NCBI GenBank assembly: GCA_047975215.1 | Contig: JBKEDD010000040.1 | Span: 1 to 64,000, forward strand | DNA: 64,000 nucleotides | DNA from: JAGRMG01 sp047975215 | Lineage (GTDB): Bacteria > Pseudomonadota > Alphaproteobacteria > Rhodobacterales > Rhodobacteraceae | Direction of reading: 5' to 3' | Part shown: positions 26,058 to 34,619 of the stretch, piece by piece | Position numbering within the stretch: position 1 is the first letter of the stretch | How the letters are laid out: every line of letters begins with the position of its first letter | Made by a program: the position numbers and the translations under genes | Notes under the pieces: model-generated | The model's database searches: none | What the model was told of the DNA's origin: nothing | The model's input: the letters and a program-made list of their open reading frames with translations, nothing else

Positions 26058-27452
26058 TCAGTTGGTGATGATCTCCGGCCCCATCAGCGCGTTGGGCAGA
26101 ACCGTCGATATCCACGGAATGTATGTCACCATGATCAGGAACACGAACAGTACCGCCAGGAAAGGCAGCGCGGCATAGACCACGCGCATCATCGGCATAC
26201 CCGCCACGCCCGAGGTGACGAACAGGTTAAGACCCACCGGCGGCGTGATCATCCCGATCTCCATGTTCACCACCATGATGATGCCCAGATGGATCGGGTC
26301 GATGCCAAGCTGGATGGCGATCGGAAACACCAGCGGCGCCACGATCACCAACAGGCCCGACGGCTCCATGAACTGCCCGCCGATCAGCAGGATCACGTTG
26401 ACCACGATCAGGAAGGCCACGGGTCCCAGCCCGGCGCCCAGCATCGCGTTGGCAATGGTCTGGGGTACCTGTTCGTCGGTCAGCACATGTTTCAGGATCA
26501 GCGCGTTGGCGATCACGAACATCAGCATGATCGTCAGCTTGCCGGCCTCGAACAGCGTATGCACCGTATCGCGGTGAAAGAACGCGGTGACGATTGCCTT
26601 GGGCTTGTCCAGAACCGTCAGGTTGCGCCCCTCGCCTTCGGTCTTGAGCGGCCCCATGTCGCGATAGATGAACGTGGCGACGAAGAAGGCGTAGACCGAT
26701 GCCACGGCCGCTGCTTCGGTGGGGGTGAAGAAGGCGCCAGTCAGGCCGGGAATGCCGTAGATGCCGACCATGATGATGACGATCAGCATCAACCCCCAGA
26801 ACGCGTCGCGGAAACTGTCGGCGATCTCGCCCCAGCCCTGCCATTCGCCCTTGGGCATACCTTTGACCCGCGCCAGCACATAGATTGCCAGCATCAGCAT
26901 GAAACCGGCCAGAAGGCCCGGGATCACCCCGGCCAGGAACATCCGTCCCACCGACACCTCGACCGCGGCGGCATAGACCACCATGACGATCGACGGCGGG
27001 ATCAGGATACCCAGCGTACCGGCGTTGCAGATCACGCCGGCGGCAAATTCCTTGGTGTACCCGGCCTGCCGCATCGCCCCAATCACGATCGAGCCGATGG
27101 CGACAACGGTCGCGGGCGAGGAACCCGAGAGGGCGGCGAACAGCATGCAGGCGAACACGCCCGAGATCGCCAGACCACCCCGCAGATGCCCGACGCAGGC
27201 AATCGAGAAACGGATGATCCGCAACGCCACGCCACCGGTGGACATGAAGCTTGACGCGAGGATGAAGAACGGGATCGCCAGCAGCGTGAAATGGCCCTCG
27301 AAGGCGGAAAACAGCGTCTGCGCCACCGAGGCCAGCGAACTGTCGGAAAACACCAGCAGGAAGATGATCGAGCTAAGGCCCAGCGATACCGCAATCGGCA
27401 CCCCGATCAGCAACATGCCGATCACCATGATGAATAGAATGGCTACGGACAT
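26058..27452 (-). CDS. dctM: TRAP transporter large permease (DctM type)
   Basis: 464 residues, almost wholly hydrophobic with about 12 membrane helices. Family marks include ALSGSSPATVVAIGSIVIG and the C-terminal VGLNLFVTSGVAG block. It forms the ion-coupled channel subunit of a tripartite TRAP transporter. It follows the small permease gene by 5 bases. Substrate class is inferred from the DctP and DctBD neighbours (C4-dicarboxylates most likely). Confidence 0.92.
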   Translation of the reverse strand: MSVAILFIMVIGMLLIGVPIAVSLGLSSIIFLLVFSDSSLASVAQTLFSAFEGHFTLLAIPFFILASSFMSTGGVALRIIRFSIACVGHLRGGLAISGVFACMLFAALSGSSPATVVAIGSIVIGAMRQAGYTKEFAAGVICNAGTLGILIPPSIVMVVYAAAVEVSVGRMFLAGVIPGLLAGFMLMLAIYVLARVKGMPKGEWQGWGEIADSFRDAFWGLMLIVIIMVGIYGIPGLTGAFFTPTEAAAVASVYAFFVATFIYRDMGPLKTEGEGRNLTVLDKPKAIVTAFFHRDTVHTLFEAGKLTIMLMFVIANALILKHVLTDEQVPQTIANAMLGAGLGPVAFLIVVNVILLIGGQFMEPSGLLVIVAPLVFPIAIQLGIDPIHLGIIMVVNMEIGMITPPVGLNLFVTSGVAGMPMMRVVYAALPFLAVLFVFLIMVTYIPWISTVLPNALMGPEIITN

Positions 27453-27457
27453 GGGGG

Positions 27458-28114
27458 TCAGCTTTCCTGATGGGCGCGGGCATCCGCGATCTCGTCTTCG
27501 ACCTCGTGGCTGGCCACCAGCCGGTCGATATCGCCGCGCCAGACCTTGACGGCCGCGACGCCAAAGCGGAACAGCAGCATCGCCATCGAAAGCGGCAGTA
27601 CCGCGTAGGGCAGAAACCGGGGTATCTTCTCGTATTCGTCGCCGTCATTCATCAGCGGCTCGATAAAGCGCAGCACCTGCGGCATGGGTATGTCGTTGAC
27701 CTCGTACCAGCCGTTGTCCCGAAACTCGGCTTCGAACCCGGTGGGAAACCAGCGGCCGGTGGTCTGGGGCAGATTGGCGAAGTTGGCCCAGTAGTCCCAC
27801 GCCCCCTTGAGAATCAGCGCCGAAAACACCAGGCACAGCCCCACCGAGATCAGCGCCAGCACCCGGCGCGCGGGTGCGGACAGCGCGTTGACGATGGCAT
27901 CGACGCCCAGATGCGCGTTGGTCTTGACCAGATAGGACGCGCCCAGCAGCACCAGCCAGGCGAACAGGAACACGGTCAGTTCCAGTGCCCACAGGATGTT
28001 GGAGTTGAACGCCTTGCGCGCCACCACATTGGCGAAGGTGATAAGCGTCATGGCCCCGAGAATGGCAGCGATCAGCGTTTCCTCGATGCGATCGACGAAT
28101 GAACGCTCGTGCAT
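27458..28114 (-). CDS. dctQ: TRAP transporter small permease (DctQ type)
   Basis: 218 residues with four membrane helices (ETLIAAILGAMTLITFANVV, LFAWLVLLGASYLVK, VLALISVGLCLVFSALIL and YAVLPLSMAMLLFRFG), the normal DctQ layout. It has a longer-than-usual loop between helices 3 and 4 (about residues 120-170). The start at 28114 is preceded by GGGAGGAA. DctQ bridges the binding protein and the large permease. Confidence 0.88.
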   Translation of the reverse strand: MHERSFVDRIEETLIAAILGAMTLITFANVVARKAFNSNILWALELTVFLFAWLVLLGASYLVKTNAHLGVDAIVNALSAPARRVLALISVGLCLVFSALILKGAWDYWANFANLPQTTGRWFPTGFEAEFRDNGWYEVNDIPMPQVLRFIEPLMNDGDEYEKIPRFLPYAVLPLSMAMLLFRFGVAAVKVWRGDIDRLVASHEVEDEIADARAHQES

Positions 28115-28216
28115 TGGTTCCTCCCTGTCCCACGGTCCCGCGCCTTTGGGGCGCAGCCATCGTCCGGCGCGTCCGGCCGCGCCCGTGACCCGGCGCCTTT
28201 TGGCCCGGCGTGGACA

Positions 28217-28243
28217 CGGCGCAACGCCCAAAGGGTTGCGCCG
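28217..28243 (-). promoter_or_regulatory. Intercistronic hairpin between dctP and dctQ
   Basis: A 9-bp perfect stem CGGCGCAAC / GTTGCGCCG with a 9-base loop lies 23 bases after the dctP stop. A structure here in TRAP operons can stabilise or partly terminate the mRNA so that the binding protein is made in excess. That role is inferred from position only. Confidence 0.5.
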
Positions 28244-28265
28244 CGCCCAGGCTGCCCGGTCGGGC

Positions 28266-29273
28266 CTACATGCCGGCGTTGATCGCCTGGGCGGCGTCGA
28301 TATTTTCCTGTCCGACGTCGTCCCTGAACTTTTCCCAGACCGGTTTCATCGCATCGACCCAGGCCTGGCGCTGTTCCGGCGTCAGGGTGCGCACGGTGCC
28401 GCCGGCGTCGATCACGGCCTGCTTGGCGGCCTCGTTGACCTTGGTCGATTCCGCGTTGCGGGTCTCGGTCACTTCCTTGACGATGGTCAGGAACTGGTCA
28501 CGCACGTCCTCGGGCAGGCTGTCCAGCCAGTCGACGCTGGTCACCAGCAGATAGTCCAGCGCGCCGTGGTTGGTCTCGGTTATGCCGTCCTGAACCTCGA
28601 AGAACTTCTTGCCGTAGATGTTGGACCAGGTGTTTTCCTGTCCGTCCACGACACCCTGCTGTAGCGCGCCATAGACCTCCGAGAACGCCATCTTCTGCGG
28701 GCTGCCGCCAATCGCTTCCATCTGCGCAACCAGCACATCGCTGGACTGTACGCGGAATTTCAGCCCCTTGGCGTCCGAAGGCGCGGTCAGCGGCTTGTTG
28801 GCCGACATCTGTTTCATGCCGTTATGCCAGAACGCCAGGCCCTGAAGCCCGCGCTTGCGCATCGAATCCTTCATGTTCTGCCCGGCTTCCGATGCCTGGA
28901 AGGCATCCACGGCCTGAATGTTCTTGAACATGAACGGCAAGTCGAAGATGCGGAACTGCTTGGTGAATTTCTCGAACTTGGAGAGCGACGGCGCGGCCAG
29001 TTGCACATCGCCCTGCAACATCGCCTCGAGCACCTTGTTGTCGTCGTAAAGCGTGGAGTTCGGATAGACCTCCATGCACATCTTGCCGTTCATCTCTTCG
29101 TTGACGCGCTTTTCCAGAAGCGAGGCGGCGATGCCCTTGGGGTGCTTGTCGGTGTTGGTGACATGCGCGAACTTGACGACGATCTCGCCATCATCGCAGG
29201 CATCCGCGGCAAAGCCGGCCTGCGCGGTCACGCAAAGCGCCAGCGCGGTGGCGGCGGTGGTCAGGAATTTCAT
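28266..29273 (-). CDS. dctP: TRAP transporter substrate-binding protein (DctP type)
   Basis: 335 residues with a Sec signal peptide (cleavage after AGFAA). The mature part has the DctP pattern: IVVKFAHVTNTDKHPKG, then DLPFMFKN, GLKFRVQSSDVLVAQMEAIG (the Arg that binds the substrate carboxylate) and QGVVDGQENTWSN. Two cysteines (ACDDG and KMCME) may form a disulfide. It is first in the dctPQM operon, opposite the end of dctD, with 269 bases upstream for regulation. Confidence 0.93.
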   Translation of the reverse strand: MKFLTTAATALALCVTAQAGFAADACDDGEIVVKFAHVTNTDKHPKGIAASLLEKRVNEEMNGKMCMEVYPNSTLYDDNKVLEAMLQGDVQLAAPSLSKFEKFTKQFRIFDLPFMFKNIQAVDAFQASEAGQNMKDSMRKRGLQGLAFWHNGMKQMSANKPLTAPSDAKGLKFRVQSSDVLVAQMEAIGGSPQKMAFSEVYGALQQGVVDGQENTWSNIYGKKFFEVQDGITETNHGALDYLLVTSVDWLDSLPEDVRDQFLTIVKEVTETRNAESTKVNEAAKQAVIDAGGTVRTLTPEQRQAWVDAMKPVWEKFRDDVGQENIDAAQAINAGM

Positions 29274-29489
29274 CTCGTACTCCTCCGATAAACCAGATTT
29301 CCGGTGCGCGTCGCTCCATCAGGCCCACGGGGCCCGACCGGCGCAATGACGCGTCCGCTGCAAGTGAAGCGAATTGCGCTGGATCGCTCAACCGTTTCAT
29401 TGCCCGATCAGCCCGACGACAGAAAAACACGGAGTTACAGGCGCTTGACGCCGCAGCCGGACTGGAACGGGGGAGATGACGGTGCGTAT

Positions 29490-29540
29490 TGTGCGAAATT
29501 TCACACAGACCGGATGCAGGAATGTGCGGAAATCCGCACA
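29490..29540. promoter_or_regulatory. Tandem dyads, candidate DctD operator upstream of dctP
   Basis: Two 18-bp palindromes of the same type: TGTGCGAAATTTCACACA at 29490-29507 (imperfect) and TGTGCGGAAATCCGCACA at 29523-29540 (perfect 8-bp arms). They agree at 14 of 18 positions and their centres are 33 bp apart, about three helical turns. They lie just after the dctD stop and about 215-265 bases upstream of the dctP ATG, the place for an upstream activating sequence. I found no clear sigma-54 promoter between them and dctP. Confidence 0.7.
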
Positions 29541-29542
29541 GA

Positions 29543-30769
29543 TCAGCGGCGAAAATCCTCGGGCCGGATCGCGTGCCGGGCCAGTTTGTCATAGAAGGTC
29601 TTGCGCGGCAGTTTCAGCGCCTTCGCGGCCTCTGACGCGTTGCCGTTCTGTCGCCCCAGCGCCGCGATCAGCAACGAGCGTTCGACACGGGCCATCTGTT
29701 CGGCCAGGCCCAGTTCGGCGGCCTGCGCCACATCCTCGGGCATTCCCAGCACGAGGCGCATCGCCGCACTCATCAGCGACCGCGCATTGCCCGGCCAGTC
29801 CTGAGCCATCAGTGCGGCGCTGCGTTCCGGGCTGATCTCGGGGGCCTGAAGTCCGGCCTGTTCGGCGGCCTGATCGACATAGTGGCGAAACAGGACGGGA
29901 ATATCCTCGGGGCGTTCCGCCAGCGACGGGATTCGCAGCGAACCGACCTGAAGGCGATAGAACAGATCCGACGAGATGGCGCTTTCGTCCAGCGGCGTCT
30001 TGGCCCCGGCAATGATGCGCACATCGTGGCCCGGCTTGTCAGACTCGATATGCCCGATCAGCGCGATCTGGGTATCGGGCGGCATTTGCCCGATCTCGTC
30101 CAGATACAAGGTCCCGCCCGATGCCGCCGCCAGGGCATCGTCCAGCGCGGCCCGCCCCATCCCCTGTGCGGCATGTTTGCCGAAGGGCGCGTGTGCGCGC
30201 GGCGATGACAGGTGGATAACCTCGGCTACCTTGGAAATGCCGCTGCCCGGCGGCCCGGAGATCAGCACCTCGCTTGCGCTCGCCGCGAGTTGACGCACCC
30301 GGGCGCGCAGATCCTCGGCCATCTGCGAGGCACCGAAGATAAGCCGCGCCGCGGGGTCGCCCGCCTCGCGCCGCGCCCTCTCTGACCGCTCCGCCAGTAT
30401 CGCCGTGCGCTCCTGCAACGCCCGGTTCAGAACCGCCAGCAGATCGGCAGGGGCGCAGGGCTTTTCGAGGAAATCGAAGGCGCCCCGGTCCTTCGCCGAC
30501 AGCGCCATGGGAATGTCGCCTTCGCCGGTCAGCAGCACCACCGGCAGACCGGCATCGACCTCGCGCGCATAATTCAGAAGGTGGAATCCGTCCCGCCCCG
30601 GCATGCGGATGTCCGACAGGATGACGCCGGGAAAATCGCTGGTGATATGATGCTTGGCGGCAACGAAGGATCCCGCCGGGATCGGGTGCAGATCGGCCAG
30701 TTCGAGGGTCTGGGCCAGCGCCTCGCGCACCGCCCTGTCATCGTCGACCAGAAGCACCGTACCGCTCAC
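29543..30769 (-). CDS. dctD: DctD-like response regulator with degenerate AAA+ domain
   Basis: 408 residues: receiver domain (phospho-Asp D53 in LSDIRMPG, conserved Lys 103), AAA+ domain about 142-330, and a C-terminal Fis-type helix-turn-helix (NASEAAKALKLPRKTFYDKL). Two core features of sigma-54 activators are missing. The Walker A region at 171-180 reads SGPPGSGISK, with Ile where Lys is expected, and the whole GAFTGA loop is absent between Walker A and Walker B (YLDEI). The GTG start at 30769 overlaps the dctB stop (GTGA). It probably controls dctPQM, but by another mechanism. Confidence 0.85.
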   Translation of the reverse strand: MSGTVLLVDDDRAVREALAQTLELADLHPIPAGSFVAAKHHITSDFPGVILSDIRMPGRDGFHLLNYAREVDAGLPVVLLTGEGDIPMALSAKDRGAFDFLEKPCAPADLLAVLNRALQERTAILAERSERARREAGDPAARLIFGASQMAEDLRARVRQLAASASEVLISGPPGSGISKVAEVIHLSSPRAHAPFGKHAAQGMGRAALDDALAAASGGTLYLDEIGQMPPDTQIALIGHIESDKPGHDVRIIAGAKTPLDESAISSDLFYRLQVGSLRIPSLAERPEDIPVLFRHYVDQAAEQAGLQAPEISPERSAALMAQDWPGNARSLMSAAMRLVLGMPEDVAQAAELGLAEQMARVERSLLIAALGRQNGNASEAAKALKLPRKTFYDKLARHAIRPEDFRR

Positions 30770-32511
30770 GCCGCCTGTTCCTCTTGCCAGCGGTCCAGTT
30801 CCAGCGTGAATACCGCGCCGCCGCCGGGCGCGTTGGCACCACGGATGTTGCCGCCAAAGCTCTGCACCATCCCGTAGGAGATCGAGAGGCCCAGCCCCAT
30901 GCCCCCGCCGACCTCCTTGGTGGAATAGAACGGTTCGAATATCCTTTCGGGATCGGCGATGCCAGGGCCGTTGTCGCACACCGAGACCGCGAGTTTCGCG
31001 CCATCCTCGATGCTGATGCGCAGGTGGCGGCGGGGCTGTTCCGCCATAGCGTCGGCGGCGTTATTGATAAGGTTGATCAGCACCTGGCCCAGCCGCACCT
31101 CGCCGCCCCTCACCCAGACGGGCGCGGCCGGGGGCCGCCAGTCCAGTTCGATATCTTCGGCGCGAAGCCGCGCGCCAGTCAGATCGATGGCGCCTTCGAT
31201 CACCGCCACCAGATCAACGCGGGCCATCGGTTCGCTTTCGTTGCGCGCGAACGCACGCAGGTTGCGGATGATCCGCCCCGCACGCGCCGCCAGTTGCGAG
31301 ATGCGCGTCAGGTTGTCCGCCACCGCGCCGGTGCGGCCGTGTTCCAGAAAGGCCGCACCGTTGTCGGCATATTGCCGGATCGCCATCAGCGGCTGGTTCA
31401 ACTCGTGGCTGATACCCGCGCTCATCTGGCCCAGCGCGCTCAGCTTGCCGGCCTGCACCAGATCGGCCTGGGCCTGTTTCAGCGCCGCCTCTGCATCCAG
31501 CCGTTCGTTCACTTCGCGGCGCAGCCGCGCATTGGTATCAGAAAGCGCGCGCGTGCGTTCCGCCACCCGGTTCTCAAGAACCGCATTGGCCCGCGCCAGG
31601 GCACGGCGGCGTTCGGTGGCCAGAAAAAGCAGCGCGCCGAAGGCCAGAAAGATCGCCGCGACCGCCGCCGCCTGCAACCCGGCCAGGCGCCGCGCCGGGG
31701 CGACATCCACCAGCACCTCGCCGGTAAAGCCGATCACCGGCAAGTCGCGCGACAGATGCAGGGCACGGGCCGGAACGTAGGGCCCCCAGCCCAGCTTCCA
31801 GACCTCGTGCGAACCGACCCGGCGGGCCGCGAAGTCGCGTGCCGGGCCGTTCGCGGGCACCAGTCCGGGCACCCCCGGCGGCCGTGTCCAGAACATGAGC
31901 TCGGAACGGTTGGTAACGAACACCTCGCCATTGGCATCCGTGAAGAACACCACAGGCGCGCTGCCGCGCCATGTCTGTTCGACATCCTCGATATCGGCCA
32001 CCACCAGCACCGCCCCGCGTACCGCCCCGCCCGTGGCGAAAACCGGCGCGGCATAGCTGTAGACGCGCACCCCGCTGGCGCCCAGCAACCCGTGCTCGCT
32101 GCCCAGCGCGCCGTGCAAGGCCCGCTCGAACGCGGGCATGCCGCGCAAGGTCGGCCCGACGATGCCGCGCGCCGCCGCCAGTACCGTCCCGTCGGCGCCG
32201 GCATGGACAACATCCAGCGCCGCCGTCTTGTCAGCGACCCGCAGCAACACCGCCTGCGCGGCGCGGGCCCGCGCCGGATCGTCCAGCCCCGACAGCGCGG
32301 GATGGTCCGCCATCAGAACCGCCAGTTCGCGGTAGACCTGAAGCTGCGTGCTCAGCCGGTCGCTGGCCAGCGCCAGATCGACCTCGCCCCGCTTGGCCAG
32401 CTGATCCAGCGCCTGAAGATAGCCATAGCGCCAGACCCCGGCGGAAACCGCCGCAACCGCCAGCAGGAATGCCGGCACGATCCATCTGCGCTGCATCATG
32501 GATGTGTTCAT
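30766..32511 (-). CDS. dctB: C4-dicarboxylate sensor histidine kinase (DctB type)
   Basis: 581 residues: N-terminal membrane helix (WIVPAFLLAVAAVSAGVWRY), a periplasmic double-PAS/Cache sensor of about 240 residues, a second helix (AAAVAAIFLAFGALLFLATE), a coiled coil, then the kinase core. The H-box is GQMSAGISHELNQPL, the N-box LINLINNAADAM, and the G-boxes DNGPGI and GGGMGLGLSI. The start at 32511 (MNTSMMQRR) puts the first helix near the N-terminus; 32532 is an alternative. It is coupled to dctD by a 4-base overlap. Confidence 0.9.
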   Translation of the reverse strand: MNTSMMQRRWIVPAFLLAVAAVSAGVWRYGYLQALDQLAKRGEVDLALASDRLSTQLQVYRELAVLMADHPALSGLDDPARARAAQAVLLRVADKTAALDVVHAGADGTVLAAARGIVGPTLRGMPAFERALHGALGSEHGLLGASGVRVYSYAAPVFATGGAVRGAVLVVADIEDVEQTWRGSAPVVFFTDANGEVFVTNRSELMFWTRPPGVPGLVPANGPARDFAARRVGSHEVWKLGWGPYVPARALHLSRDLPVIGFTGEVLVDVAPARRLAGLQAAAVAAIFLAFGALLFLATERRRALARANAVLENRVAERTRALSDTNARLRREVNERLDAEAALKQAQADLVQAGKLSALGQMSAGISHELNQPLMAIRQYADNGAAFLEHGRTGAVADNLTRISQLAARAGRIIRNLRAFARNESEPMARVDLVAVIEGAIDLTGARLRAEDIELDWRPPAAPVWVRGGEVRLGQVLINLINNAADAMAEQPRRHLRISIEDGAKLAVSVCDNGPGIADPERIFEPFYSTKEVGGGMGLGLSISYGMVQSFGGNIRGANAPGGGAVFTLELDRWQEEQAA

Positions 32512-32599
32512 CGCCGCCACGATAGCAAGCATGTTGACGCACCGGAATCGGAAAACCGTATGGGGCGCGGCACGGTCAGGCGCCACCGCTCCCGAAGGC

Positions 32600-34075
32600 T
32601 CATCCCGGCGACCGGATCGCAGCGCCCGCACCATCCGGCAAGACCGCCCCGGCCCGCGCCGACGCGATGCGCGCCATGCTGGTCTCGATGTTCTCGGGCG
32701 GCGCACAGGGGCGGCGCGTCTCCAGGCTGACATGCAACAGGAAATGTTCGCCCGTCGCCAGCAACCGGCCGTTCTCATACATCGAATGAAACAGGTGCAG
32801 CTTTCTGCCCTGGCCCAGCAGCATTTCGGTGGCGATCTCGATGCGCGCGCCCGCATGCGCCTCGCCGATATGGCGGATATGGGTTTCGGCGGTGAAATAG
32901 CTGCCGCCCGAGGCGATATGGGCGGCATCACAGCCGATCAGTTCCATGAAGCGGTCGGTTGCCTGCGCGAACGCGTCGAGATAGCGCGATTCGGTCATGT
33001 GGCCGTTGTAGTCGGTCCAGTCCAGCGGCACCACGCGCGCCAGCGTCGGGATCGGGCGCGACAGATCGCCGAGATCGTCCAGCGTCGCGGCCAGTACGGT
33101 GCCTGCCCTGAGCCGCGCATCATGCGCGTCCAGCAGCGCCCCCGCGCCCCAGCCCTGCCCCTTCAACGCCCGCATCATGGCCACCAGATTGGCATCGCGG
33201 ATACGTTCCAGTTCACGGATCGAGCGCGCGCCCGATTGCGCGTCCGACTGTCCGGCGATCAGATCGACCAGTTCGCCGGTGAACTCGGGAACGTCGGTCA
33301 GCCTGCACCAGGGCAGCGCCAGCGTCGGGCCGAACTGGGCCATGAAGTGCTTCATCCCGGCCTCGCCCCCGGCGATGCGGTAGGTCTCAAACAGCCCCAT
33401 CTGCGCCCAGCGAAGGCCAAAGCCATAGCGAATGGCATCGTCGAGTTCCCCGGTCGTGGCGATGCCGTCCTTGACCAGCCACAACGCCTCGCGCCAGACC
33501 GCCTCCAGCAGCCGGTCGGCGACATGCGCCTCGATCTCGTGTTTGACATGCAGCGGGTACATGCCCAGCGAGGTGAGCACCTCCGCCGCTCTTGCGATCG
33601 GCGCCGTGCTGTTGGCGCCGCTGCCCACCAGTTCCACCAGCGGCAGCAGGTAGACCGGGTTGAACGGATGCGCGACCAGGATCTGACCGGGACGCGCCGT
33701 GCCCTGCTGCAACTCCGAGGGTTTGAATCCCGAGGTGGAGGACCCGATCACCGCGCTTTCGTCGCACATGGCCTGAACCGCGCCCAACACCTTGTGCTTG
33801 ACCTCGAGACGCTCGGGCACGCTTTCCTGTATCCAGGCGGCGCCCGCGACCGCGCCGCCTATATCGTCGTGAAAACTCAGCCGGCCCTCGGGCGGCAGCG
33901 GCGCATCGCCAAGGCCCGGCAGCGAACGGCGGGCATTCTCCAGCACCTCGCCGATCTTGCGCTGCGCCTCGGGGTCGGGGTCGAACACCCGCACGTTCCA
34001 GCCGTTCAGCAGGAACCGCGCGGCCCAGCCACCGCCAATGACACCACCACCGATGATTGCCGCCGTATTCGTCAT
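32600..34075 (-). CDS. lcdH: Carnitine 3-dehydrogenase fused to a thioesterase domain
   Basis: 491 residues. Residues 1-310 are a 3-hydroxyacyl-CoA dehydrogenase-like fold with the NAD loop IIGGGVIGGGWAARF and VAHPFNPVYLLPLVELV. Residues about 335-480 are a hot-dog thioesterase (LDWTDYNGHMTESRYLDAF). This fusion is known for L-carnitine dehydrogenase with betainyl-CoA thioesterase: it oxidises carnitine to 3-dehydrocarnitine and later releases glycine betaine. The cleavage enzyme needed between the two steps lies nearby (34614-35525) on the same strand, but is interrupted. Confidence 0.85.
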   Translation of the reverse strand: MTNTAAIIGGGVIGGGWAARFLLNGWNVRVFDPDPEAQRKIGEVLENARRSLPGLGDAPLPPEGRLSFHDDIGGAVAGAAWIQESVPERLEVKHKVLGAVQAMCDESAVIGSSTSGFKPSELQQGTARPGQILVAHPFNPVYLLPLVELVGSGANSTAPIARAAEVLTSLGMYPLHVKHEIEAHVADRLLEAVWREALWLVKDGIATTGELDDAIRYGFGLRWAQMGLFETYRIAGGEAGMKHFMAQFGPTLALPWCRLTDVPEFTGELVDLIAGQSDAQSGARSIRELERIRDANLVAMMRALKGQGWGAGALLDAHDARLRAGTVLAATLDDLGDLSRPIPTLARVVPLDWTDYNGHMTESRYLDAFAQATDRFMELIGCDAAHIASGGSYFTAETHIRHIGEAHAGARIEIATEMLLGQGRKLHLFHSMYENGRLLATGEHFLLHVSLETRRPCAPPENIETSMARIASARAGAVLPDGAGAAIRSPG

Positions 34076-34145
34076 GATCCTGTTTCCGCACGTTTCGGGT
34101 CGCCCGTTCTGCCCGGCCAGGTCAGCATGGCAAAAAAGGAGACAG

Positions 34146-34619
34146 ATGATGGATATCGAGTTTCTTCCGCTGCCGGGATCCGTCGTGGCGCAGATCCGCG
34201 CCAGCGGGATCGACGCCTATGGCAATCCGCTCGAACGGCACAGATCGGATGGCGGCGGCTATCCCTGCCGCCACTGCCTGACCGAAACACCGCCCGGCCA
34301 CGATTACCTGATCCTCGCGCATCGGCCATTCGAAACGCGCAATCCCTATGCCGAAACCGGCCCGATATTCCTGTGCGCCGATGATTGCCCGACCGCCGAA
34401 CCATCGGCCCGGTTGCCCGCGATACTGCGCGCCGACAGCTATCTCGTCCGCGGCTACTCGGCCGGGGAACGCATTCTCTATGGCACGGGAAAACTCGTTG
34501 CGACCGCCGGGATCGCCGACTACGCGGCCCGCCTGTTCGAAGATCGGGATATCGCCTTCGCGGATGTCCGCAGCGCCAGCAACAACTGCTTTCAATGCCG
34601 CATCCGGCGCGCCTCATGA
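34146..34619 (+). CDS. DUF1203 domain protein
   Basis: 157 residues of the DUF1203 family, function unknown. Recognisable parts are YPCRHCLTETPPGHDYLILA, the acidic-aromatic middle (ETGPIFLCADDC) and the C-terminal SASNNCFQCRIRR. The four to six cysteines and the CRHC motif might bind metal, which is speculation. AGGAGA precedes two successive ATG codons (34146 and 34149). It lies between the two carnitine genes on the opposite strand and ends overlapping the cleavage-enzyme gene by 6 bases. Confidence 0.8.
   Translation: MMDIEFLPLPGSVVAQIRASGIDAYGNPLERHRSDGGGYPCRHCLTETPPGHDYLILAHRPFETRNPYAETGPIFLCADDCPTAEPSARLPAILRADSYLVRGYSAGERILYGTGKLVATAGIADYAARLFEDRDIAFADVRSASNNCFQCRIRRAS

Noticed and set aside
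29274..29489. Sigma-54 (-24/-12) promoter for dctP
   Set aside because: I looked for GG-N10-GC with TGGCAC/TTGC-like boxes on the minus strand and found none that fits, in line with the loss of GAFTGA in DctD.
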